From contig CAYYFE010000010.1 of assembly GCA_964471115.1 (NCBI GenBank), positions 34,844-98,843 on the forward strand: a stretch of DNA of 64,000 bases, given 5' to 3'. This DNA is from SYFT01 sp964471115 (GTDB taxonomy: Bacteria; Acidobacteriota; Vicinamibacteria; Vicinamibacterales; SCN-69-37). Position 1 is the stretch's first letter. Every line of letters begins with the position of its first letter. The position numbers and the translations under genes were made by a program. The notes beneath the pieces were generated by a model that had not been told where the DNA came from, searched no databases, and saw nothing but the letters and a program-made list of their open reading frames with translations. Below are positions 14,239 through 21,142 of the stretch, piece after piece.

Positions 14239-14439
14239 TCAACCCATGAGTGCTTTCAGGCAGGCGTCGTACACCTCGAAGGCTTGCGCGAGGTAGAACT
14301 CGTAGGCCGCCGTGCAATCCTCCTCGGTGACGAAGGGATTGAGACTGCACAGCACGAGCCACGCCTGCCATTCGATGACCGAGTTCAGCATCGACGTGAG
14401 ACAGTTGAGACCGGGAAACCAGTAGAAGCCGATTCCCAT
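14239..14439 (-). CDS. Small cysteine-hairpin protein (66 aa)
   Basis: A 66-residue product with cysteines at 13, 31, 42 and 60, spaced C-x17-C-x10-C-x17-C. Both 17-residue intervals are rich in helix formers and aromatic residues. It has no signal peptide, so if disulfides form it must be exported by another route or act in an oxidising setting; otherwise the cysteines may bind metal. The start is supported by a perfect GGAGG eight bases before ATG 14439. It overlaps the end of the activator gene by 55 bases in another frame. It resembles the C-terminus of the neighbouring 259-residue protein in cysteine spacing only. Confidence 0.65.
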   Translation of the reverse strand: MGIGFYWFPGLNCLTSMLNSVIEWQAWLVLCSLNPFVTEEDCTAAYEFYLAQAFEVYDACLKALMG

Positions 14440-15479
14440 CGTGATCCTCCGTGTTCACTTGGCGTGTATTCCTGCCCCGCCGGCGCACGCCCGCCGGACG
14501 GGTCCCCTGTCTTGCGCGGCTGGCGCGGCGGAAGGCCGTTGGCCAGTCGCAGATAGGCGCGCAGCGTGTGGTACGAGATATCCAGCTCGTCACACGCCTG
14601 GCGCTTGTTGCCGGCGCAGCGCATGAGCACCAGCTGCACATACCGGCTGGTCCACGCGCGAAGCGACGTGGGCGCACCGGGGACGACGGCGAGGGAGGCG
14701 TAGGCGCCGGCGACCTCCTCAGGCAGGTCGCCCAGCTCGACGCGCACGTTCGGTGCCAATGCAATCACCCGTTCGAGCACCCGCTCGAGCTGCCGGACGT
14801 TGCCGGGCCAGTCGAAGGCACAAAGGGCTTCGATGGCCTCCGGACTGAGCACCAATCGCCGCAGTCGTCGATGGCGTTCAAGCAGATGGTCGATGAGCAA
14901 CGGGATGTCTTCCCGGCGGTGCCGCAGCGGCGGAACGGCCAGTTCGACGCCCGAGAGCCGATAGAACAGGTCGGCGCGAAACGCCCCGGCTGCGACCAGT
15001 GCGGGCAGCTGCCGGTTGGTTGCCGCGACAATCCGGGTGTTCACTGCGCGGCTGCGTCCGCCGCCGACGCGTTCAATCGACAGGTCCTGCAGCGCGCGCA
15101 GCAGCTTGGCCTGCGCCGTCGGTGACAGATCGCCCACCTCGTCAAGGAACAACGTGCCCCCTTCGGCCAGCTCGAACTTCCCCCGCCGGCCCCGCACACC
15201 GGTGGCGGTCCGTTCCTCAATGCCGAACAGCTCCGCCTCGAGCAGGCTTTCGACCAGTGCGGCGCAGTTGACGTCGACAAACGTCCCGCGCCGCCCGCTG
15301 GCCTCATGGACGCTGCGGGCCGCCAGTTCCTTGCCGGATCCGCTTTCTCCCGTGATGAGGACCGTGAATCCGGTGGGCGCGACCCGTGCGATCTGATCTC
15401 GCAGCGTGTGCATCACCAGGCTTCGCCCGACGAGCATGTTGGGTGCCTCCGCGCGACTGACTTTCAAGAGCAATGCCAT
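14385..15479 (-). CDS. AAA+ NtrC-type activator lacking a receiver domain and the GAFTGA loop
   Basis: A 364-residue regulator made of an AAA+ sigma-54-interaction-type domain (about residues 15-245) and a C-terminal Fis-like helix-turn-helix (about 270-315, NKRQACDELDISYHTLRAYL). Walker A GESGSGKE is at 44-51, Walker B TLFLDEVGDLS at about 109-119. Where GAFTGA should be, the sequence reads GIEERTATGVRG (86-97), so contact with sigma-54 is doubtful. There is no N-terminal sensory domain. The start overlaps the stop of the PilZ-like gene as ATGA. It probably regulates this locus, perhaps with a sigma factor other than sigma-54. The unconserved tail overlaps the 66-residue gene. Confidence 0.85.
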   Translation of the reverse strand: MALLLKVSRAEAPNMLVGRSLVMHTLRDQIARVAPTGFTVLITGESGSGKELAARSVHEASGRRGTFVDVNCAALVESLLEAELFGIEERTATGVRGRRGKFELAEGGTLFLDEVGDLSPTAQAKLLRALQDLSIERVGGGRSRAVNTRIVAATNRQLPALVAAGAFRADLFYRLSGVELAVPPLRHRREDIPLLIDHLLERHRRLRRLVLSPEAIEALCAFDWPGNVRQLERVLERVIALAPNVRVELGDLPEEVAGAYASLAVVPGAPTSLRAWTSRYVQLVLMRCAGNKRQACDELDISYHTLRAYLRLANGLPPRQPRKTGDPSGGRAPAGQEYTPSEHGGSRWESASTGFPVSTVSRRC

Positions 15480-15772
15480 CAGTCACCGTGCCGGCTGCCC
15501 GCGCGCACCCGCTCACGCGCGGGGTTGTGAGTCGCCAACGACCCGCCGCCATCCCGCCACCGGCAGAACCCACGAAAGACGGGCCCGTCCTGACCCAATC
15601 GGGCGACGCTCCACGTCTCGATGACACCGAGACGGACCATGACGTCGCAGACTTCAACGACAGTCCCCGGTCGCAGCCGAAGGCGGCCCTCGAGGGTGAT
15701 GCCGTCCGCGCTGACGCCTAGCGCCGTGACGTCCCGGCCCACCACGCAGCGGCGCACGCTCAGGGCCGCCAT
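15479..15772 (-). CDS. Small beta-rich protein, possibly PilZ-like
   Basis: A 97-residue protein with alternating hydrophobic strands and LGVSADGITLEGRLRLRPGTVVEV, which resembles the D/NxSxxG region and first strands of a PilZ barrel. The RxxxR c-di-GMP motif is not obvious, so nucleotide binding cannot be claimed. The last 20 residues are low-complexity. It overlaps the pseudopilin gene by 13 bases and the activator by ATGA, so it is translated as part of the unit. A PilZ-like partner of a pilin system is plausible but tentative. Confidence 0.55.
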   Translation of the reverse strand: MAALSVRRCVVGRDVTALGVSADGITLEGRLRLRPGTVVEVCDVMVRLGVIETWSVARLGQDGPVFRGFCRWRDGGGSLATHNPARERVRAGSRHGD

Positions 15773-16293
15773 TGCTGCGTCACCACATCAAAGGTCAGCG
15801 TGCGGACGCGGCCGGTGACGCCGGCCACGCGGACGGCGCAGTGCCGGCCCCGGGGGCTTCGGATGATGACCGTGCCCGAGGAGCCGGTACCGCCGGCCGT
15901 GAAGGCCGCGACGCCGCCACTGAACGTCACCGCGGCCGTCGTCTGTGATCCGGACGGGTCGGGGATGGCGGTGTCGCGGTGGATCTGCACGCCAGGAAAC
16001 CACGTGGAGAGCGGCGCCGCCGCGTCGACACACCGCCCGTCGTCTGGGCAGCGCTGCAGGAGGTAGTCGGTGTCGCCGAGCCGGGTGAACTGGATGGCGC
16101 CGCGCCGGCCACTCTGAATCGTCGCATGGCGCGCGGCGCGGACCTCTCCGGCCAGCCACTGGCAGGCGCGCCTCAAGCGGTCGGCGTCGCGGGTTTCCCC
16201 AACCAGGGGCACCCCCATGGAGGCCGCGGTGGTCATCAGCGCGAGGACCAGCAGCGTTTCCACCACGGAGGTGCCGCAGTCGCGGGCGGGCAT
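15760..16293 (-). CDS. GspH/FimT-type pseudopilin
   Basis: A 177-residue type IV pilin-like protein. The prepilin signature is present: Gly7 followed by TSVVETLL with Glu at +5, then a 20-residue hydrophobic helix. The rest is beta-rich, with RLRRACQWLAGEVRAARHATIQSGR typical of the start of GspH-type minor pilins. It would be cleaved by a prepilin peptidase that is not in the window and join a type II secretion or type IV pilus assembly. The start overlaps the comEA-like stop as ATGA. Confidence 0.82.
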   Translation of the reverse strand: MPARDCGTSVVETLLVLALMTTAASMGVPLVGETRDADRLRRACQWLAGEVRAARHATIQSGRRGAIQFTRLGDTDYLLQRCPDDGRCVDAAAPLSTWFPGVQIHRDTAIPDPSGSQTTAAVTFSGGVAAFTAGGTGSSGTVIIRSPRGRHCAVRVAGVTGRVRTLTFDVVTQQWRP

Positions 16294-16616
16294 CAGACAC
16301 CGGCGCCCTTGGGCGGCGCGACGGTGATGAGCGGCTTGAGCGAGAGGAAGGTCTTTTCGCCGATGCCGCGCACGTTCATCAGGTCTTCGACCTTCTTGAA
16401 CGCGCCGTTCTTCTGCCGGTACTCGATGATGCGCGCCGCCGTGGCGGCACCGATGCCGGGCAACGCTTCCAGGGCGGCGGCCGTGGCCGTGTTGATGTTG
16501 AGCGGCGCGTCGGGCGAGGGCTTCTGGGCCGCCTGCGGCGGCTCCTGCGCAGCCAACACCGGCGCGGCGGTCATGAGCGTGGCAACGAGTACGGCGGTAG
16601 CAAGACTTCGCAACAT
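16293..16616 (-). CDS. ComEA-like helix-hairpin-helix protein
   Basis: A 107-residue exported protein: signal peptide to about VLAAQ (residue 23), then one ComEA-type HhH domain (about 38-100) with LNINTATAAALEALPGIGAATA and NVRGIGEKTF. ComEA proteins bind DNA at the cell surface during natural transformation; short ones also occur without competence genes. AAGGAG precedes ATG 16616. It heads the run of coupled genes down to 13222. Pairing with a pseudopilin suggests DNA uptake or envelope assembly, but no comEC or pilT is in view. Confidence 0.85.
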   Translation of the reverse strand: MLRSLATAVLVATLMTAAPVLAAQEPPQAAQKPSPDAPLNINTATAAALEALPGIGAATAARIIEYRQKNGAFKKVEDLMNVRGIGEKTFLSLKPLITVAPPKGAGV

Positions 16617-16904
16617 GGTCAGCTCCTTGTCACCGGGATGTCCCATACATCCCGAGAGAACGTGGAGCCGGCGCACCCATGAATGGCAGCGACGCAGGGG
16701 AACGTGTGGGCTGCGCTCCCGCAATGGAGGAGGTGGCCGGCTCGCGGCCCTCAGGACTGCAGGAGCCGGGCCAGGCCCGGCGCGGCGCGCTCGTACGCGC
16801 AACGTGTTGTCAGGATGGGAGTTGGAATCGATGTACCAGCCGCGCCTTCCGCTCGCCTGATGGCGGCGGCACCACGCGTTACCGGTTCGGCCCGTCTCGG
16901 CCGA
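16617..16904. other. Intergenic region with no gene seen
   Basis: This 288-base stretch lies between the comEA-like gene and the epimerase gene, both on the minus strand. A small imperfect palindrome (GGGATG ... CATCCC) lies at about 16637-16655. No supported open frame, RNA or clear sigma-70 or sigma-54 promoter was recognised, though it must hold the comEA promoter. Confidence 0.5.
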
Positions 16905-17843
16905 TCAGGCGTGAACCGCCGGAGCCGCCTTGAACCACTCGACCGTGCGGCGCAGGCCCTCTTCGAATGGCACCAAGGGCTCATAGCCCAGCATCTTGCG
17001 CGCCTTGAAGATGTCGGCCTGTGAATCCTTGACGTCGCCTTCGCGCGGCGGGCCAAACGTGGGCTCGATGTTCGTCCCCAGGATGACGTTGATGGCACGG
17101 ACCAGCTCGATGAGCGAGATGCGGCCGCCGGTGGCCACGTTGATCACCTCGCCGGAGACCCCTGGCGCGGTGGCGGCCTTGAGGACGCCGTCGACGACGT
17201 TGGCCACGTACGTGAAGTCGCGTGTCTGGCGTCCGTCGCCGTGGATGGTCGGCGACTGCCCCGCCAGCAGCGCCTTGATGAAGAGCGAGATCACGCCCGA
17301 GTACGGCGAGTCGGGCGCCTGCCGTGGCCCGAACACGTTGAAGTACCGGATGGTCACCGTTTCCAGGCCGTACAACGACGAGAACATCTGGCAGTACTGC
17401 TCGCCCGCCCACTTCTGCAGGGCATAGGGCGTCAAGGGCGCCGGGCGCATGTCCTCACGCTTGGGCAACGTCGGCGAGTTGCCGTAAGTGGATGAGGAAC
17501 CGGCGAAAACGAGGCGCTTGACGCCCGCGTCGCGCGCGGCGACCAGCACCTGAAGCGTGGCATCGACGTTGGCGCGGTGGGTGCCGAGTGGATCCTGCAC
17601 CGACCGCGGCACCGACGGGATTGCGGCCTGGTGCAGCACGTACTCGCAGCCGGCAACCGCGCGGGCTGCCACCCCGGGATCGGCCAGGTCGCCTTCGATC
17701 AACTCCGCGCCGGCCGGCACATTCGCCCGTTTACCGGTCGAGAGGTTGTCGCACACGCGCACCTGGTGTCCCTGCGCCAGCAGCGCGTTGGCCAGGTGTG
17801 AGCCAATGAACCCGGCGCCGCCGGTTACGAGATACAAAGACAC
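16905..17843 (-). CDS. NAD-dependent UDP-sugar epimerase (GalE/WbpP-like SDR)
   Basis: Extended short-chain dehydrogenase of 312 residues. It has the NAD motif GGAGFIG at 8-14, the catalytic SSSTYG and YALQK (Y-x3-K) and YFNVFGPRQ. It resembles UDP-glucose or UDP-N-acetylglucosamine 4-epimerases that feed polysaccharide synthesis. The exact sugar cannot be assigned. It lies between unrelated genes and is likely monocistronic. Confidence 0.88.
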   Translation of the reverse strand: MSLYLVTGGAGFIGSHLANALLAQGHQVRVCDNLSTGKRANVPAGAELIEGDLADPGVAARAVAGCEYVLHQAAIPSVPRSVQDPLGTHRANVDATLQVLVAARDAGVKRLVFAGSSSTYGNSPTLPKREDMRPAPLTPYALQKWAGEQYCQMFSSLYGLETVTIRYFNVFGPRQAPDSPYSGVISLFIKALLAGQSPTIHGDGRQTRDFTYVANVVDGVLKAATAPGVSGEVINVATGGRISLIELVRAINVILGTNIEPTFGPPREGDVKDSQADIFKARKMLGYEPLVPFEEGLRRTVEWFKAAPAVHA

Positions 17844-17856
17844 CCGCCTATTGTAA

Positions 17857-17890
17857 TGACGAGGTGGCGAGATGGCGAGGTGGCGAGGCG
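17857..17890. repeat. Short GGTGGCGAGAT-type direct repeats
   Basis: GAGGTGGCGA and GAGATGGCGA units repeat three times just upstream of the epimerase start, between it and the amidohydrolase stop. It resembles other intergenic microrepeats of the window in style but not in sequence. Confidence 0.5.
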
Positions 17891-17894
17891 CCCC

Positions 17895-19253
17895 CTATTG
17901 TGGCCAGCCCGTCTGCGGCAGACCGGGCGTCACGCGCAGCGCGTTCTTGTAGTACAGCTTCTTCAGTACCTCGTCCGGCAGATCCATGCCGTAGAGCTTC
18001 CAAAACGCGTGGTAGTCGCGGTAGTAGTCGAAATACTCGTCGGCGGTTTCGAACACGCGCCAGTAGTACGGGTACTCCTCGGGGTAATAGGCATCCTTAC
18101 CGAAGAGGACGCGGTCCTGGTACTTGATGAAGAACTCGCGCGCGGCGCGCGGCTGCCGCGCGAAGTCGTACAACACCGCGCCCACCTCCAGCACCGCGTT
18201 GGGCGCCTTGTCCATCAGCTCCGCCGCCTTCTTGAGGTTGTTGCCGTAGTACGCGAAGTGCGCGCCGATGAACCGCGTCTTCGGATTGGTGATGAACAAC
18301 TCGTCGCGTTCGCGCTGCAGGTCGGCGAACTTCGGCCGGCCGGGCATGTAGTTGCGGCGGTCTTCAAAGAGCGCCAGCTCCAGCCAGCGTTCGTTCTGGT
18401 AGTCGAGCGGCGAGAAGAACTCCTCGGGTTCAGCCGTGTGGATGATGACCGGGATGTTCAGGCGCGCGCAGGCGTCCCAGATGGGCTTGAGCAGCGGGTC
18501 GTTCACCTTGACCAGTGAACCGTCCGTCTTCTGCGCCGAGAGCCCGAGGTTCTTGGCAATCTTCAGGCCGACGGCGCCGTTCTTGACGGCGGCTTCCAGG
18601 TCGGCCACGGCCTTGGCGGCCCAGCCCGGCGCATCCGGCTGGTTCCAGTTGACGTTGGCGAACACGGCGAACCGGTTCGCGTACTTGGTGCCGCGGATGT
18701 AGTCCACCCGCCCCTTGACCTGGTCGGGATTCGCGCCGCCGCTCAGGTTGACCAGCATCCGGATGTTGAGCTCGTCCATCTCCTTGATGGTCTGCTCGAG
18801 GTTCAGGTCACTCACGCCGTGGTGGCTGTGGATGTCGATGACCGGGTACTTCGCCCGCGGCACCATGTTGACGTCGACCACCAGCGTCGACCGCGGCCGG
18901 TAGTCGAGAATCGACGGCGCCGGGAACTCAGGGAACATGCACTGGCCGGGCCGCTGCAGCGTGGTGCCCGACGGGCACGCGCCGTTGACCGGCGGGACGA
19001 TGCGCGAGCACTGATTGGGCGCCACCAGGCCCGTGCCGGCCGGACACTGGCCGTCCACCGGCGCAATGACCGCGCCACGGCCACGCCCCCGGCCCTGGCC
19101 CATCCCGGCCCCCTGGCCGCCGCCGGGGCCCTGAGCGTCCATCACCGCGCCGGCCGCAGTCGAGGCGGACTCCGCGGTCACCATGGGACCAATGACCGCC
19201 ACCGCCAACGCCGCCATGGCCATGCCCACCAGCACACGAGTCGTCTTGCGCAT
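17895..19253 (-). CDS. Exported amidohydrolase (TIM-barrel, Amidohydro_2-like)
   Basis: A 452-residue exported protein: signal peptide to about residue 28, a Gly/Arg-rich stretch (42-60), two 23-residue cysteine repeats (C70-C82 and C93-C105, each CP-x-GT-x-L-x2-P-x-QC), then a metal-dependent TIM barrel from about residue 130. The barrel starts with VIDIHSHHGVS and has VIIHTAEPEEFF, RFIGAHFA and LFGKDAYYPEEYPYYW, typical of amidohydrolase-related decarboxylases and hydrolases. Substrate unknown. GGAGG precedes ATG 19253. Confidence 0.83.
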   Translation of the reverse strand: MRKTTRVLVGMAMAALAVAVIGPMVTAESASTAAGAVMDAQGPGGGQGAGMGQGRGRGRGAVIAPVDGQCPAGTGLVAPNQCSRIVPPVNGACPSGTTLQRPGQCMFPEFPAPSILDYRPRSTLVVDVNMVPRAKYPVIDIHSHHGVSDLNLEQTIKEMDELNIRMLVNLSGGANPDQVKGRVDYIRGTKYANRFAVFANVNWNQPDAPGWAAKAVADLEAAVKNGAVGLKIAKNLGLSAQKTDGSLVKVNDPLLKPIWDACARLNIPVIIHTAEPEEFFSPLDYQNERWLELALFEDRRNYMPGRPKFADLQRERDELFITNPKTRFIGAHFAYYGNNLKKAAELMDKAPNAVLEVGAVLYDFARQPRAAREFFIKYQDRVLFGKDAYYPEEYPYYWRVFETADEYFDYYRDYHAFWKLYGMDLPDEVLKKLYYKNALRVTPGLPQTGWPQ

Positions 19254-19296
19254 CCGTCGTTCCTCCGTGCCTTACTGTAGCTTTCTTTAACGCGCT

Positions 19297-19304
19297 AAAA
19301 AAGT
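19297..19304 (-). terminator. U-run after rnpB
   Basis: On the minus strand the 3' strand of the RNase P P1 stem is followed almost at once by TTTTTT. P1 plus the U-run could act as an intrinsic terminator. Confidence 0.5.
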
Positions 19305-19700
19305 GTTCGCCGCGGCGGGCCGTAAGCCGGATTCTGTCCGCCTCAACGCCTTGCGGCGCGTCGGCGGGACGACCATTCCTCTGGGCCGGTCATTGCTGAA
19401 CGGCTCGAGCAGCCTACCCGGAGGTCTCGGACGGGCCGTCCTCGAACACCTCCCTATTTGGCCTTGCTCCGTGCGGGGTTTTGCCTGCCACGCCTCTTAC
19501 GAGCCGCGCGGTGCGCTCTTACCGCACCTTTTCACCCTTACCCTTCGACTCGGCCTGACGGCCTCGCTCAGGGCGGTATGTTTTCTGTGCCACTGTCCTT
19601 CGAGTTGCCCCGACCGGGAATTACCCGGCGCACTGCCCTGCGGAGTCCGGACTTTCCTCCCTTCTTGCGAAAGGCGGTCGTCTGGCCCGCCGCGGCGAAC
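19305..19700 (-). ncRNA. rnpB: RNase P RNA, bacterial class A
   Basis: Catalytic RNA that removes 5' leaders from pre-tRNAs. Conserved elements read on the minus strand: GGGAGGAAAGTCCGGACTCC near the 5' end (19640-19665 region), GGGTAATTCCCGG, ACAGAAAACATACCGCCC (CR-IV/V region), and AGAATCCGGCTTACGG near the 3' end. The ends pair in a perfect P1 helix of about 17 bases, TTCGCCGCGGCGGGCC with its complement, which sets the limits. The length of about 396 nt is normal. It starts 15 bases after the regulator stop, so its promoter lies inside that coding region. Confidence 0.95.
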
Positions 19701-19714
19701 CCCTCTATTGTCGC

Positions 19715-21133
19715 CTACGCGTCGGTGTCCTGGGAAATGCGGTACTGCTCGAGTTTCTTGTAGAGATTGCTGCGCGGCGTATCGATGACCTCCGCCGTCT
19801 TCGAGATGTTCCAGGCGTTTTCGCGCAGTTTCTGCACGAGCCACGCCCGTTCGGCGGTCTCCTTGAACTCGCGCAGCGTCGCCGGCGTCGGCGTTTCGCG
19901 GGGCGAATCCGAGGCTGATGCCGGCGACGCGGGCGCCGCGGTGACCTGCGGCCGCGGCATGGTCCCGTCGGCGCTGCGCACGACGGCGCGCACGTCGGCG
20001 GCTTCGATGATGTCGCGCTCCGCCATGATCAGCAGGCGCTCGACCACGTTCTTCAACTCGCGCACGTTGCCTCGCCAGCGCGCCTGCTTGAGTGCCTCGA
20101 GGGCCTGCGTGGAAAACCGCGCCGGCCGCCGGTTGTTCTCACGGCTGAACTGCGTCGAGAAATGCGACACCAGCGCGGGAATGTCGTCGAGCCGTTCGGC
20201 CAGCGACGGCGCGTGGATGGGAATCACGCTCAGGCGGAAATAGAGATCCTCGCGGAAGCGGCCTTCGCGAATCTCCAGCTCCAGATCCTTGTTGGTGGCG
20301 GCAATCACCCGCACGTCCACCTTGATCGTGCGCGCCGACCCCAGGCGCTCCACCTCGCCCTCCTGCAGCACGCGCAGCACCTTGGCTTGCGTCTTCGGGC
20401 TCATGTCGCCCACTTCATCGAGGAAGATCGTGCCGCGGTCGGCCTGCTCGAACTTGCCCGTCTGCTTTTCGGTGGCGCCGGTGAACGCGCCGCGTTCGTG
20501 CCCGAAGAGCTCCGATTCAATCAGTTCTTCGGGAATGGCCGCGCAGTTGACCTGCACGAACCGTTCGCGCGTCCGCAGGCTGTGCCGGTGGATGGCCCGC
20601 GCGATGAGTTCCTTGCCCGCGCCGCTTTCCCCCAGGATGAGCACCGTCGCGTTGGTGGGCGCCGCCTTGCGCACCTGCTCCATGACGCGGCGCAGGCCGG
20701 TGGATTCGCCCACGACCTGATGCCGCGTCTCGAGCGCCGATCGCAGCTGCCTGTTCTCGCGGCGCAGCGTACCGAGCTCCAGCCCTTCACGGACCGCGTC
20801 GAGCACGTAATCCTTCGACAGGGGCTTCTCGATGAACCGGAACGCGCCCAGCCGCCCGGCCTCGAGCGCCGTCGCCGTGTTGCCATGGGCGGACACGATG
20901 ACCACCGGCAGCGCTTCGTTGAGGCCCCGCAGCCGGCTGAGCACCTCGATGCCGTCCATGCCCGGCATCTTTACGTCCAGGAACACCAGGTCCGGATGCT
21001 CGCGTTCGACCGTGGTCAGCCCTTCCTGGCCGGACCCGGCGGTGAGCACTTCGTATCCTTCGTATTCAAGAATCATCCGCATCATGTCGCGGATGGCGGA
21101 GTCATCGTCGATGACGAGCAGGCGAGCTTTCAT
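19715..21133 (-). CDS. Sigma-54-dependent response regulator (NtrC family)
   Basis: A 472-residue regulator with three domains: receiver (1-120, phospho-acceptor Asp53 in LVFLDVKMPG), AAA+ (about 140-375, Walker A GESGAGKE, intact GAFTGA, Walker B TIFLDEVGDMS) and a Fis-type helix-turn-helix at the end (NISKTAEVIDTPRSNLYKKL). It should activate sigma-54 promoters when phosphorylated. No histidine kinase lies nearby, so it is an orphan here. It follows the HtrA-like gene by nine bases, which points to envelope stress or NtrX/AtoC-like roles. Confidence 0.93.
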   Translation of the reverse strand: MKARLLVIDDDSAIRDMMRMILEYEGYEVLTAGSGQEGLTTVEREHPDLVFLDVKMPGMDGIEVLSRLRGLNEALPVVIVSAHGNTATALEAGRLGAFRFIEKPLSKDYVLDAVREGLELGTLRRENRQLRSALETRHQVVGESTGLRRVMEQVRKAAPTNATVLILGESGAGKELIARAIHRHSLRTRERFVQVNCAAIPEELIESELFGHERGAFTGATEKQTGKFEQADRGTIFLDEVGDMSPKTQAKVLRVLQEGEVERLGSARTIKVDVRVIAATNKDLELEIREGRFREDLYFRLSVIPIHAPSLAERLDDIPALVSHFSTQFSRENNRRPARFSTQALEALKQARWRGNVRELKNVVERLLIMAERDIIEAADVRAVVRSADGTMPRPQVTAAPASPASASDSPRETPTPATLREFKETAERAWLVQKLRENAWNISKTAEVIDTPRSNLYKKLEQYRISQDTDA

Positions 21134-21142
21134 GGGGAGCGT

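Noticed and set aside
14385..14439. Frameshift linking the activator to the 66-residue protein
   Set aside because: The 66-residue gene has its own strong GGAGG site and a complete four-cysteine pattern, so overlap is simpler than a broken gene.
19303..19788. 161-codon plus-strand frame
   Set aside because: Lies over rnpB, whose conserved elements and P1 helix are clear on the minus strand.
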